64,000 nt of DNA from Cephalopachus bancanus (taxonomy: Eukaryota; Chordata; Mammalia; Primates; Tarsiidae): assembly GCA_027257055.1 (NCBI GenBank), contig JAPVLO010000001.1:17030501-17094500 (forward strand), read 5' to 3'. Position numbers and translations under genes: made by a program. Positions within the stretch are counted from its first letter, which is position 1; the number at the start of each line of letters is the position of its first letter. The notes beneath the pieces were generated by a model that was given only the letters and a program-made list of their open reading frames with translations, made no database searches and had not been told where the DNA came from. Positions 1-11,665 of the stretch are shown here, one piece after another.

Positions 1-1064
1 CCCTCCCTGAGGGGCCGTCTGAGTTGCACACAGCCACAGCTCTCACCCTCAGCCTTCCGAGAGGCAAGCCCCCCCCCATGACCCTGGCGTCTGCGAGTGT
101 GGCAAGGCTTCCTCCCAGGAGGGCCACGGGGGCGTGTGTGGTGGTGGATGCAGGCCCCCACAAACTTGGCCGCGGCCCAGCTGGACGGCTGCCAGGGCGG
201 GGAGGGGGTCCAGGCCTGAGAACCACCTCGGAGGGCTGCTGTCACCACGGCCCGTCTCCACACGAAGAGGCCCCGGCCCCCAGCGCCCAGCAGTCGCGTC
301 TTGGGCCCCTCGCCAGCCTCCACCGTGAGCAGAGTCCGCGCCGCGTCCGCCTGTGTCCCCGCCGCTCCCCGCGTGGGTGGCACTCACCCGCTGGTGTCCT
401 CCGAGTCACGCCTCAGGTCCTTCCCCTGATCCTCGGGCTCTGGAAGGACGGGCAGGACTTGTCAGTGCGCTCCCACCGGGGCTCACCACGTGCTTCCACC
501 AGGCCGAGCCCGGGGGTTCCTCCCACACTGCCCCCCCACATCCCCCGTGTCCTGGAGCTGCTGCCTCTCGGGGTCTGCAGCGAGCGCGAGTGGCCTCCCG
601 GCCAGCTCAGCCTAAGCACACGACAGCCCCATCTCCCCTTCTCGTGAACCCACACAGCCCCCAGGGGGACAGAGGCTCCCGACCAGGCCCCCTCGTAGCC
701 GGGCGGCCTCCGTCCGCTCCCAGGCCCCTGAGCTCGGTGGGCTCCAGCCCTAAGGCCCCTCGTGGCCGGGCGGCCTCCGTCTGCCCTGGCCCTCTCGTCG
801 TCGTCTGCCTCTCAGTGGCCTCTGCCCTCTCGGAAGTTCTCGGCGGCCTCCACGGCCCGGCCTCCCCATCCTGTGCCCGCCAAAGGCTGTGGGTCTGATG
901 CATCACCCGTCAGGGTCCCCTCTGGCCGCCCGGCAGATCCCGGCTGCTCTGCGACCTGTGCTGGCCTCAGAGAAGGCGAGAGTGAACTGGAGCTTTCCGG
1001 CCTCGGCCTGCAGCCTCTTTGGCGAGGGCCCTGGGGCGAGAGGGCCGGCCCATGTGCGCGCGCA

Positions 1065-2287
<1,223 letters not shown>

Positions 2288-3078
2288 TCACCTGAGTGTG
2301 ACGGACATGGTCAGCCAGAGTCACAGGAGCCCTGAGCTGCCCTTCCAGCCCCTGTGAGCGCCGGCGTGGGCAAGCTCCACCCTCGGGTGTCTGGAGGACC
2401 CGGAGGAAGGCACACGCCCACAGCTCCGTGCGGCTCCAGAGCCAGGGGGCAGTGAGGACAAGGACCTGGCCAGGCGATGGCTCTCCCACGGTGCAGAGGG
2501 CAGTGGGCGGCACGTGGGGCAGAGGCCGGCCCGGCAAACGAGTCTGTGTCCACACCACCCCTTCCCGACCTGACACGACAGCAGGCAGTCCTCCCCTGTC
2601 GCGGGGTCCTGCTCCCCTTCCAGGAAGAAAGGGAGGTGGGCACCTCCCTCATTGTAGCTTCTCTAGTGCCTGCATGCTGGATAGCCCTCTGCACATGCAG
2701 TCAGGTCTGGGCCGCCCCTTCCCGGGACACAGCGGGGCACATGTCCCCTCCCAGGAAGTGTCGAGGAGTATGTCCCCTTCCCAGGACGTGGCTCGAGCAG
2801 GTGCTCCCAGAAACCAGCTTCCTGACATGGCCCCAACATTCTTGAGGAAGCAAGCGAAACTCCAAGACCACTCCCAGAGGGGTCTCCTCCGTCCTGGGTG
2901 AGTCCTCTGAACAAGCTCACCACCTCTCAGTGCCCGGGATGCCAGAGTCCAGAGCCCAGTGGCCATGCAGCGTGGGCCAGCTCCAGCCCTACGAATCCCC
3001 TGACGTGTGCCGGCCAGCTGGGATGTCACCCCAAGGTGCACACCCCAGTTAGGATGTTCAGATGTCTGGACCCCACAG

Positions 3079-3767
3079 ATGGAGCCAGGAGTGGGAGAAG
3101 TTGAGAGGAGGAGAAACCAGGAAGGTGGAGCAGTCAGAAGGAGGGAGAAGCCAGGGGAAGGAGAGGAAAAAGGAGGGGGAGAGGCCAGGAGGAGGGAGAA
3201 GCCGGAGGAAAGAAGTGGAGGGGAGAGAGCCAGGAGGGGGGAGAAGCCGGGAAGGGATAGAAGCCAGAAGGGAGGAGAAACCAGGAGAGGGGAGAAGCTG
3301 GGAGAGAGGAGAAGTCAGGAGGAGAGAGAAGCCAGGAGGGAGGAGAGGCCAGGAGTGGGGAGAAGCTAGGAAGGGACAGAAGCCAGAAGGGAGAAACCAG
3401 GAGAGGGAAGAGGCTAGGAGCGGGGAGAAGTTGGGAGAGGGGAGAAGCCAGGAGGGGAGAGAAGCCGGCCGAGGCGGGGCGGGGAAGAAGCCAGGAGGGA
3501 GAAAACCTGGACCAGGAGAAGCCGGGTGGGAGGAGAGAAACTGGAAGAGGAGGAGAAGCCAGCAGGAGAGAGGAGCCGGGAAGGGGAGCCGCCAGGAGAC
3601 GGAAGTCAGAAGGGGGAGGAGAAGCTGGTGTGGGGAGAAGCCAGGAGATGGGAAAAGCCAAGAGGGGAGAGAAACCAGGATGGAAGAAGCCAGGCTTGGA
3701 GGAGAAGCCAGGAGGGGGAGAAGAAGCCGGGAGGGGGAGGAGCCAGGAGGGGGAGAAGCCAGGGCAG
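3079..3767. repeat. Purine-rich minisatellite (GGAGAAGCCAGGAG-type)
   Basis: About 690 bases of degenerate tandem units based on GGAGAAGCCAGGAGG or GGGGAGAAGCCGGGA, each roughly 14-20 bases. The plus strand is strongly purine-biased, with C only in the GCC core. Long frames open on both strands (EKPGG-like on plus, LLASPP-like on minus) are by-products of the repeat, not genes. Such mirror-like purine tracts can adopt triplex or G-rich structures; that is inference. Confidence 0.85.
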
Positions 3768-4534
3768 AGCACTTTCTCTCCCTGGTACCCGCCAGGCAGT
3801 CTGGAACCAGAAGGGCTCAGTGGACTCCCCAGCCGCCAAGAAGCCAGTCGTGACCCTCGGGGAGACTTGGGGGCTGGGACCCGCTCTTCCGGCGTGACCC
3901 TCCCTGGGTTCTGGCCCCGTCCCTGCCTGGGGCGCCTCTCCTCCAGCCCCTCCACCGCCCCCTCGGTGGCTGGCCGGGCCTGCAAGTGAACTGAGCCTCC
4001 GCCCAGCCCTGCCTGGGCCCCTGGCCTGGACGCCCCTTCGGCCCGGCCCCGGGCAGGGCTCCGCTGGCAGCCTGACCCCCAGTCGCGCTCCTCCGCCTTC
4101 AGCGCCGCCCCAGCCCGGGCACACAGCGGGGCCACGAGCAGCGGGCCAAGGCCCTCCTGCCCTGTCCCTTGGCCTCTTTGGAGGAGGAGGCTGACCGGGG
4201 CAGCCGAGACAGGCCTGACTCGTGGCCCCAAGCCAGTGCAGCCCTTCTCATCGCTGATGCATGATGGAGTGGACCTAAGTGAGCCCTGGGGGAGGAGACG
4301 GGAGTCCAGGAAGCACACCGGATGTGCCAGGCCCACCCCGTGTCTGTGCCCAGAGCCTTGTTCTGCCACTCCGGCCCCAGGAGGCTCAGCGGTGCCTGCC
4401 TGGAGGACACCGGCTCCCTGGGCCCTCAGAGCTGGCTCACCCCTCCCACCTCCGAGCCACCGCGTCCCTAGTGCTCCCAAAGACACAGCCCGCCGTGGAG
4501 TCCGCCCTCCTGGCCATCGCGGCACGGAGGCTGC

Positions 4535-4770
4535 TCTGACAGACGACACCGCTCTGATGTCACCTGACATCGGAGTGGCACCTGTCAACGCAATCAGCTG
4601 TCACAGAACGGCATGACCTGTCAGGGCAACGCCACTGTCATCAGAGAGACGTCGCCTGTCAGACTGATGTCACCTGCCACCTGAGCGGTGTCACCTGTCA
4701 GAGCCAAGTCACAGGTCATCAGGGTAACGCCGTCTGTCAGGGCAACGTCACCTTTCGTTAGACGACACCG
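4535..4770. repeat. Degenerate GTCACCTGTCAG array
   Basis: About ten degenerate copies of GTCACCTGTCAGNGCAACG spaced by roughly 15-30 bases, including inverted forms such as GATGTCACCTGACATC (4557-4572). The array lies about 100 bases past the inferred RASA3 poly(A) site, where transcription of the minus-strand gene would be terminating. Confidence 0.65.
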
Positions 4771-4869
4771 CTGGTAGCCAGAGATGCGTCCAGCCCCCGC
4801 CTCCGCCTTCCTCCCACACCCCACACGTGTGAGTCCCCGTGGGCGCCCCGGAAAACCAAGCCAGCCCTC

Positions 4870-6279
4870 AGAAAGAATAAAACTTCTGTTTTAATTGGCC
4901 AGTAAAATACATTGCAGATCATTAGTATTTTATGAACAGAAACATTGTTACAAATCCATGTTAAAAATCGCTCAGAGCAGCCTCCCCGCCTTGTGTCCCC
5001 TTTCTCAATGTGTTGTGACACTCCGACCCGCCACGTGGGGTGAGAGTCTGAGCTACAAGAGGCCCGAACAAGAACAGAGAGATTGGCACGCGGCCCGGGC
5101 TCCTGCGGCACAGCGCCTTCCCACGCCTGGGCTGCAGCCCCGCAGACGCGGTGCTCCTCAGCAAACAGCCAGGGTGCCATTCTCAGGCTCCGCCCCCATC
5201 AACGCCCCGACCAGCCCGCCCCACAGGCTTTCCCGGGTTCAGAGCCGCGGCGAAATGCTGCTCGTGGCCGGGACGCCACGCCAAGGCCCGCTCCTCGAAC
5301 ACAGCGCTTCTTCCCTCTTCCGTGGCCTTTGCGGACCTGGCCGGCTTTCCGGAGACGCGGGCCCCCCCCTCCACCTGCCTTCTGTGGCATCTGCGCCTTT
5401 CACGGGTCTAGGTTTCGATGTTCTGAGTCACGTGACAGCAAAGAGCTAGTTAAAAACGGCCCTTAAAAAACATTAAGAAAAACAACTTGAAAATGCACAT
5501 GTCTATTTGGAATATCCTTCCCAAGCTCCCCCGAGGGGTGGCAGACCTGTGGATTCTAGCGTTAAGCCTTGTTCAACAGCAAACAACTTGTGCGTGACCC
5601 GGGCTGGAGGGACGCCCGGGAAGCAGGACCCCCTCCCTCCCAGCATCTCTGCAGACAGAACCTGTGCCCCCCGGCCCAGCGCAGCCGCCAGCCGGGACTT
5701 CTGGGCAGTTCTGAAGGTCCTGGTGGTGGGGCGGACCCTCCAGCCGGGAGCAAAACCCGTCTCGAAGTGGCCCGGGGTGGCTGTCTCCCCAAGGCCGTGT
5801 GGACCCTCGGCGTGGCAGGGGAACAGCGCTCTGCGAATTCCGGCCGTGAGGGAGCCAGACGTCCAGGGCAGGAAGCCACGAGGCGTGAGTGCAGAGACCA
5901 GCAGGCAATGCGCATGAGGCAGACGCACGCGCTCTGCGAAGGTGCTGCCGTGGCCGGTAACCCAGCCGTGGTTTCTCGAGGGCGGCCGTGGCGTGGTCAC
6001 AGCGAGGCCCATGCAGCTCCGCCATCCAACGGCTGCTGGGTCACCGCAGACCACAGAACATACAAACAAGCGACTGCACGTCCAGAAGGCGCACTGGGTC
6101 GCCGGCTGCCGGCTGTCAGTGGTGGGTGCGTAGCGGTGGTAGCAGTTCTCAGCGAGGAAAACCGCACGGGACAGCACACGCCTGGAGTGCTCGTGGTGGG
6201 CCTGTCACGGGGGGCTGAGGCGCGCAGGCTCCCGCGCCGTTTCCAGCTCCTCCCGCGCTTCAAGACGCAGCTGCAGGCG
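4870..6279 (-). other. RASA3: RASA3 3' untranslated region (inferred)
   Basis: About 1.4 kb follows the TAA stop on the minus strand with no splice sites or repeats that I can recognise. It becomes AT-richer towards 4870-5000 and 5450-5520, as is common near the end of a 3' UTR. The distal end is set by an ATTAAA hexamer at 4890-4895 followed by T/G-rich sequence on the minus strand. The exact cleavage site is inferred, not seen. Confidence 0.6.
4890..4895 (-). terminator. RASA3: Candidate RASA3 polyadenylation signal ATTAAA
   Basis: The minus strand reads CAATTAAAAC here. ATTAAA is the commonest variant of AATAAA. Cleavage would be expected 10-30 bases further on (about 4865-4880), followed by a GGCTTGGTTTT-type GU-rich element near 4850. 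I found no canonical AATAAA on the minus strand between this site and the stop codon. Confidence 0.5.
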
Positions 6280-6355
6280 TTAAATGGAATGCGTGGAGAC
6301 CTCTGACTGCTGCCGTATGTAGCTCTGGAAGCTCTTGTCTCCGATGGGGTGTTCC
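6280..6355 (-). CDS. RASA3: RASA3 exon 24 (C-terminus and stop)
   Basis: Completes Q810 and encodes residues 811-834, starting [10 protein letters not shown] and ending STHSI, then TAA at 6280-6282. The acceptor is a C/T-rich tract ending CAG, with AG at 6356-6357. The C-terminal tail has no catalytic domain. Compared with human as I recall it, S replaces N in SFQNY and V replaces T in SETST. Start fixed by phase with exon 23 (CA + G). Confidence 0.95.
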
Positions 6356-7237
6356 CTGGAAGGCAGAGGGAGGGGAGGTGAGCACCGCCCTGTGCACACG
6401 CATGGCCATTCGCGGACACACGTGCGGAAAGTACAGACGACCAAGGAACAGAAGGTCGGCACACACCCCTGGAGGGCCTGCTGTGACTCTGCTGCGTGGG
6501 CATCCATCGTGCGTGCAGGTGTGTGCACAGGTGTACACTGGCTGCTGTCCTTGTGTGCGACCCCATGTGCACCACCCTGCAGTGTGTGCACATGTGTGCT
6601 GACTGGGGACTCTGGGGGCGCAGTTCCGTCCGTCTGTGTGTGGTCCAATGGCCCAAGCCCAGAGAGCGTGGCACGTCGTAGGGGCTCAGTGGCTGCTGAT
6701 TAGACACGTGTGCACACCTCCTCAAGCAGGTGAACAGCCACACCTCTTGGCACATGGGCACAATTCCCACCATGTGTGAAACAGGCACACCTAGTGTGCA
6801 CGCCTCCTACCATGTGCGAAAGGGCAACACGCACATGTCCTACCAAATACCCACGTCTCCTAAACATGTGTGAAACATGCATGCCTCCGACCAAGTGTGT
6901 GCCCCTCCTAGCACGTGTGAAACAAGTACACTCTCTACATGTGCCCGCTTCCCACCACGTGTGAAACACGCACCCCTCCCACGCGCGTGCACCTCCTGCC
7001 ACACGTCCGCGCCTGCCTCATGGGCCATGCAAGCGCCCCCGTCGTGTGCATGCCTCCTGCCACGTGCGTGTGGCCCACATGTGTGCACAAGAAGCGGCAT
7101 CACGTGCCGGCTCTTGTCCGTGAGGTTGACGCGCCTGTCCGGTATCCACGCCACGCCCGGGGCCCTGGCAGCCGTGCCACCCGCACCTGTAGCCCGTCCC
7201 GCCCCCCACGCCGGCACGGGCGGACGCGGACACTCAC
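6356..7237 (-). other. RASA3: RASA3 intron 23
   Basis: 882 bases, with GTGAGTG donor and CAG acceptor. Most of it is the CATGTGTGAAAC-type tandem array (6720-7110). The rest (6360-6720) is TGTGCA-rich unique sequence. Confidence 0.85.
6720..7110. repeat. Degenerate CACCATGTGTGAAACA minisatellite
   Basis: Roughly ten degenerate units of 30-40 bases, each with a core like CCACCATGTGTGAAACACGCAC followed by CCTCC. Clear cores lie at about 6768, 6807, 6866, 6912, 6955. It sits wholly inside intron 23 and ends about 130 bases from exon 23. Confidence 0.7.
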
Positions 7238-7421
7238 TGGCTGCCGTATCTGGTCTTCTTGAACTTGTCCCTCTTGTACTGGGCGTGCTCCTGCTCCAGC
7301 GCCCCCACCCCCGCGATGACCTGCCGCAGCGTCTTGTAGGTCTCCTGGGGGTCGTCGATGACGAATGTCGAGTACTCCTCCTGCTCGGGGCCGTCGTACA
7401 CAGACTTGCTCCCGCAGGCCT
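7238..7421 (-). CDS. RASA3: RASA3 exon 23
   Basis: Completes E749, encodes residues 750-809 and begins Q810. It runs from [10 protein letters not shown] through [11 protein letters not shown] to KTRYGS. The region follows the BTK motif and contains a helical stretch ([19 protein letters not shown]). Acceptor CTCTGCAG, donor CA|GTGAGTG. Human, as I recall, has K for the R in TRYGS and in TLRQV. Confidence 0.96.
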
Positions 7422-8109
7422 CTGCAGAGGCAGGCGTGCAGTCAGCGTACACAGCGTCCGAGCCGCCGGCTGCCGCCCGCCCCCCACGCCCCCACGCCCC
7501 TCCTCACAACACGTGCTCTCCCCAAGCCGGGGTGATGACACGTGTGCGAGCAGGCAGAAGCAGAAGCCGCCCTGCAGGCCGGCGGGCTGCCCAGACGCAA
7601 GCCTGGCGCACCTGTGGGCCGCTCGCAGCCAGCAATGCGCCAGACTCCTCCCCCCCCAGCCCCCAAGCCCTCAGAGGACCGGCGGGGGCCTCAGCCGCCT
7701 CCAGACGGTCGCTCTCATGGGCGCCCTGCGTGCCCACCCACTGGCCCAGCCAGAACCAGGAGACGGTGCCCCCCGTCGCTGGCGAGGCCGGTTCAAGGCC
7801 CCAGGGCGGCCCCACACATGCTGGGGAGGAGCCTCACGGACACCTCCCGCGGGATCGGAGCTCAGCACCTGGCACTTTGAGCACATCAGCTGCCCCGAGT
7901 GCATCCACAGCCAGACGGGCCCAGCTCAGGACAGGAGAGCACAGGGTGAACGGGCCAGCTGTGCTGCAGCGTCCGAGGACTGCCGCCCAGCACCCCACCT
8001 CCTCTCAGGGCCAGCCTCCTCGCCAAATCACGCCATGCCTGCTGGGGGCCATGGCTCTTGCCGCCCAAAGTCCAGGGCTGGGCCCAGGCCCTCCCTGACC
8101 TGGCTCTCC

Positions 8110-8620
8110 ACGCCAGACGTCCGTGTGTCAGACATCCATCCACTACCCCCAACCCACCCTTCTGTCCATCTGCCCGTCCGCCCATCCGCCATCCGTCCGT
8201 TGGGCTCCATATCCACCCATCTAGCCATGTTCATTCCTCCGCCCGCCCACCCCACAGCCCACCCATCCATCAGTCCATCCGTCCTGTGCATGAATCCATC
8301 TGTCCACCCAGCCACCTACTCATCAACTTCCCATCCCCTCATTCACCAACGAAACCTCCAGCCACCACGTGCCACCCACCGATCCGTCCACCCTCTCTCC
8401 ACTCATTCATCTCTCCATTCGCCAACCCACCCATCCATTCTCTTATCCACCCATCCTTCCATCCTTCCGCCCGTCCACCCGTCTATCCACCCTCCATCTA
8501 CCCATTCATCATCCATCCACCCATTTGTCCAACCATTCATCCACCCATCCTTCCATCCCTCCTTCTGTCCATCCACTTGTCCACCCATGTGTCTGTTTAT
8601 CCATCCAACACACAGGTGCT
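8110..8620. repeat. (CCAT)n / CCATCCACC-type simple repeat
   Basis: About 500 bases of degenerate CCATCCAC, CCATTCAT and CCGTCCAT units on the plus strand. This is an old interrupted tetranucleotide array. Long plus-strand frames rich in HPSIHP are artefacts of it. Confidence 0.85.
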
Positions 8621-9544
8621 GAGCAAAATACCTGTACTATTTTCTACAAGGACACAGCACTTCACAGGTGAATAGAGCAGACACAGCAACTTCAACAGCA
8701 GAGGTGAGCCCAGGCACAGGGAAAGGAGGCTGGGAAACCTCCTGGGAGGAAGGGACTTCCAGGATAGACGGCCATCAGCCAGACTGAAGCACAAAAGCGC
8801 GCCAGGCAGAGGGAGGGCAGGGCCAGGCAGACCGACGTGCTGCAGCAGTGCTCGGGTAGTCCAGGCCGAGCGGCAGGGGAGGAGGTGGGTGTGGCGAGAG
8901 GCGGCTGATCTTGGAGGGCTTGGTCAGCCTTGTTCATGATCCTGGGTCTCACGTGGTGGCCTTGGCCTCTGCCCAGTTGCGTGGCCTGACCCTCCTGCCC
9001 TGGACACTATTCTCGGAGGGCTGGGAAGAGGCTGCTCCCCCGGCCTCCTGTCTCATCGACCTTGAGGTCCCCACAGCCTGCAGGGCATCCTGGAACCTTG
9101 GAGCCAGGCACGGTGCATGGCCCATTGCTGGAGCGGCTGGTGCTACAGGCCTGGCTGAGCCCACAGGCAGTGGTGGCAAGACCCCACGCGGGACTCCCGG
9201 CCGAGGCATGCTTGGCTGCCCCGGCCAGGCCAGGAGGATGACGAGAAGGAAGCCTGACGGCCGTGTTCCCGGCACACCACAAGCTGCCTCCTGTCCCAGG
9301 TGGGCACAGGGCCCAGTCAGACCGTCTCTGAGAGATCTGAGCTCCAGCAGGCCGAGAGGCCGAGGCAGCTCGTGCCCCCAGGCTGTCCTGGCGTCTGCCT
9401 GAGTTTCTGACTCAACTGTTGCCCCGGGCCACCGAATCTGTCCTGCCCAGGCTGTCCATTCAATTCTGCGAGGCAACTAAACACCACCCGTAACAGTGCT
9501 GCATCTGTGTCGGGAGCACGCAATCTGCCTGGAGCTGCTGGGCA

Positions 9545-9710
9545 AGCGGCCCAGTGCACACACAAGCATGCATGCTCACACAGGTGTCCACACATGGCAT
9601 ACTCACACACACACGTCCATACATAGGCACTCATCACACACGCACACTCACACGCTTGCCCACACAGGAACACACACATGCGTGCACAGTCACACGTGTG
9701 GCTGCGCACA
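9545..9710. repeat. CA-rich degenerate microsatellite
   Basis: Dense CACACA runs interrupted by ATG, TGT and CGT between 9555 and 9700, with no unit longer than dinucleotide scale. Confidence 0.7.
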
Positions 9711-9909
9711 GCCCTCTGGAAAACAAGGAACTGAATTCTCCATCTGCAGGTAAGGGAAGCCATTGGGAAGCGGGGTCTTCTGGAGAGCGCAGTGGAGCCC
9801 CAGAGGCTGCTGCCCCCCAACCGAAGATTGCCCACCAAGGCGGTGCCCTAAACAGCTGCCCTGCCTGCCCAAGCTCCTCCCCTCGGTCAGCGCCACGCAC
9901 ACACACCCT

Positions 9910-10070
9910 GGATGTGGCCCGCGCGACGCCCGGAGTTCAGCCCGAGGGCCTCCCCCCGCAGCCCACCCACCCCTGGCCTGGCCCGCGGTCTACACCCACT
10001 GGGCACCTGGCCCACGCAACAGCTGGAGCTCCGCCCGAGGGCCTCCCCGTGCAGCCTGCCCACGCCCCAC
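9910..10070. repeat. Imperfect tandem duplication, unit about 85 bases
   Basis: GGAGTTCAGCCCGAGGGCCTCCCC (near 9931) recurs as GGAGCTCCGCCCGAGGGCCTCCCC (near 10024), each followed by GCAGCC and a CCCAC-rich stretch. The second copy abuts the exon 22 donor. Confidence 0.55.
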
Positions 10071-10076
10071 GCGCAC

Positions 10077-10180
10077 CCTGCATCTTCTCCAGCTTGGCCA
10101 TGTACGTGCTGAAGAGTGAGTAGATGCGCTCCGTCTCCCGGTCCCCGTCGATGTCCAGCTGGATGTTGGCCGGGAGGCCG
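10077..10180 (-). CDS. RASA3: RASA3 exon 22
   Basis: Completes G714, encodes residues 715-748 ([15 protein letters not shown] through KLEKMQ) and starts E749. It lies after the BTK zinc motif. The donor GGTGCGC is weaker than consensus; acceptor CGGGAAG. Human, as I recall, has NLYMSK where this copy has STYMAK, so this short segment appears to vary between species. Confidence 0.95.
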
Positions 10181-11047
10181 CTTCCCGAGAGAGAACAGAA
10201 GGCAGAGCGCGCGTCAGACGGTCCGTGAGCCGTGGCGCTCACTCGACAGTTGCCACAGGGGAAGAGGGCGGGCCCGGCACGCGTGCGTGGCCCCAAGTGG
10301 GGCGGCTGTGGGTGTGGGTGTGGACGGCGCGCAGGCCTTCAGAAAGGGCCGCCCCGCCTCGGTGACCAGGCCTCCAGGGCCCCGCGGATTTTCCCAGGCA
10401 GCGGGCCACAGGCAGGCCTGATGTGCCTCGGAAGGAAACGGCCTGGATAAACGCTGGGCTCTCCGCCCGAGGGCTCAGGGCTCCTGCACTTCCGAGGCTG
10501 GATCTCAGCCCTGCCTCTGAGAGGCCGGGAGGACGAGACAGCCGAGGGCGGAGCAAGCCTGTCACTGCGGGCTTGTCCTCGCATGGTGGCAACAGCCCGT
10601 GTCCTAGTGTCACGTGCACAAGTCCCACGGGGCATGAGCGGGGCCTGCTGGCACCTGGCGGGGCTGGGGGCACCCAGGCCTCCTTCCTGGGATGGGCAGA
10701 GGCGGCCCAGAGCCCTCGGGAGCCCCAGGTTGCCCAGCGCAGCAGGCTGGGACGACGGGGGGCTGCCTCAGTTTCCAAGGCAGGGGCGTGCAGGGATGCC
10801 GGCTGGAGAAACCGCAGGGGGCGAGGTGAACGGGATGACGCGCTGGGGAGGGCCCTCTCGGGGTCTTCCCTGGGCTGAGCCCCTCTTCCCCGGCCCGACC
10901 CAAGGGCGGCACTGCCCCGCAGGCACCGGGAGAAGTCGCCAAGGCTCGGGCTCCCGCAGCCCCCACCGCGCCCTCGAGAGGCTCGGATGCCGGTGCTCCC
11001 GGCGGGAGGGTCCTCAGACATGTGGCTCTCGCCGGGTGCCGACCTAC
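10181..11047 (-). other. RASA3: RASA3 intron 21
   Basis: 867 bases of GC-rich unique sequence. The donor is GTAGGT. I see no repeat or embedded gene. Confidence 0.85.
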
Positions 11048-11256
11048 CCGGTGCAGGGGGAGCAGCCGGCGGCTGTGTCCGAGGAGGCCCTGCAGCACAG
11101 CCAGTGGCCGTTGAGGTAGGCCGACGGGTGGTAGACGGTGAGGCGCGTCTGGTTGCACTGGCTGACTTTGGTCAGGATGTCGATCCAGTCCTTGGCCTCC
11201 ACGCAGTTGTTGGCCTGGATGTAGAGGGCACGCTCCGGCTGGATCACCTGGAACAT
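11048..11256 (-). CDS. RASA3: RASA3 exon 21 (end of PH domain, BTK zinc motif)
   Basis: Encodes residues 645-713 and starts G714. The first part ([14 protein letters not shown], then [10 protein letters not shown]) is the last strand and C-terminal helix of the PH domain. W668 is the conserved PH-helix tryptophan. The second part is a BTK motif: H687, ten residues, C698-C699, nine residues, C709. This is the exact spacing of the zinc ligands in BTK. The motif packs on the PH domain and stabilises membrane binding. Human, as I recall, differs at several loop positions between C699 and C709 and has K for T682, none of them zinc ligands. Confidence 0.96.
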
Positions 11257-11534
11257 CTGTGGGCCAGGGGTGGGCTCAGGGGGCGCAGGGTCTCCGCCAG
11301 GCCATCCCCTGGGGCTCCTGAGCGGCCTGCGGGCGTCCGGTGCCCGTGGGCCTGTGTCTTGGCTCCTCCCGTGTGGGAGGCTGGGGCTCTCAGGCAAAGG
11401 GCTTCGAGCCCGTCCCGCCCGTTCCTGCGCCAGCCCCCTCCGCCCGGCAGTCCTCCCTCCCGGCCCAACCCCGGGGACTCTTCTTCCTCCTTCAGTCGGG
11501 CTCCTTCGGCCACAGGCTTCTCGGAGCCCCTCTA

Positions 11535-11665
11535 TCTTTGCCGTCGATTATTCACTCAACGCACGAGACTGAGTGCGAGACACTCTCCTAGGTCCGGGGA
11601 CGCAGTGGGGCCCAGGGTTTCCTTCCTGTGAACGCCCGGCCCATAGGAAGCTGGGAACGACGGCC
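11535..11665 (+). mobile_element. Possible MIR/L2-class ancient repeat remnant
   Basis: TTATTCACTCAACGCACGAGACTGAG and CTCTCCTAGGTCCGGGGACGCAGTG resemble the 'attcattcaac...gagtgcctactatgtgccagg...ctgttctaggtgctggggatac' theme of old mammalian interspersed repeats. Strongly diverged; family assignment not possible by eye. Confidence 0.35.

Larger units (their letters stand above)
7422..10076 (-). other. RASA3: RASA3 intron 22
   Basis: 2655 bases. It holds a (CCAT)n-like tract (8110-8620), a CA-rich tract (9545-9710) and a short imperfect duplication near the exon 22 end (9910-10070). 7450-8100 and 8620-9540 look unique, with no transposon that I can name. Confidence 0.8.

Noticed and set aside
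3134..4588. 484-residue minus-strand open frame
   Set aside because: Its text is a low-complexity translation of the purine/pyrimidine array and adjoining GC-rich DNA. Frames on the other strand are equally open; no family motif.
4876..4881. Plus-strand AATAAA as a poly(A) signal of a second gene
   Set aside because: No plus-strand exon lies upstream, and the hexamer falls within the inferred RASA3 3' UTR end by chance.
6877..8622. 581-residue plus-strand open frame
   Set aside because: It runs antisense to exon 23 and extends into the CCAT repeat (HPSIHP residues). No motif or start context supports it.
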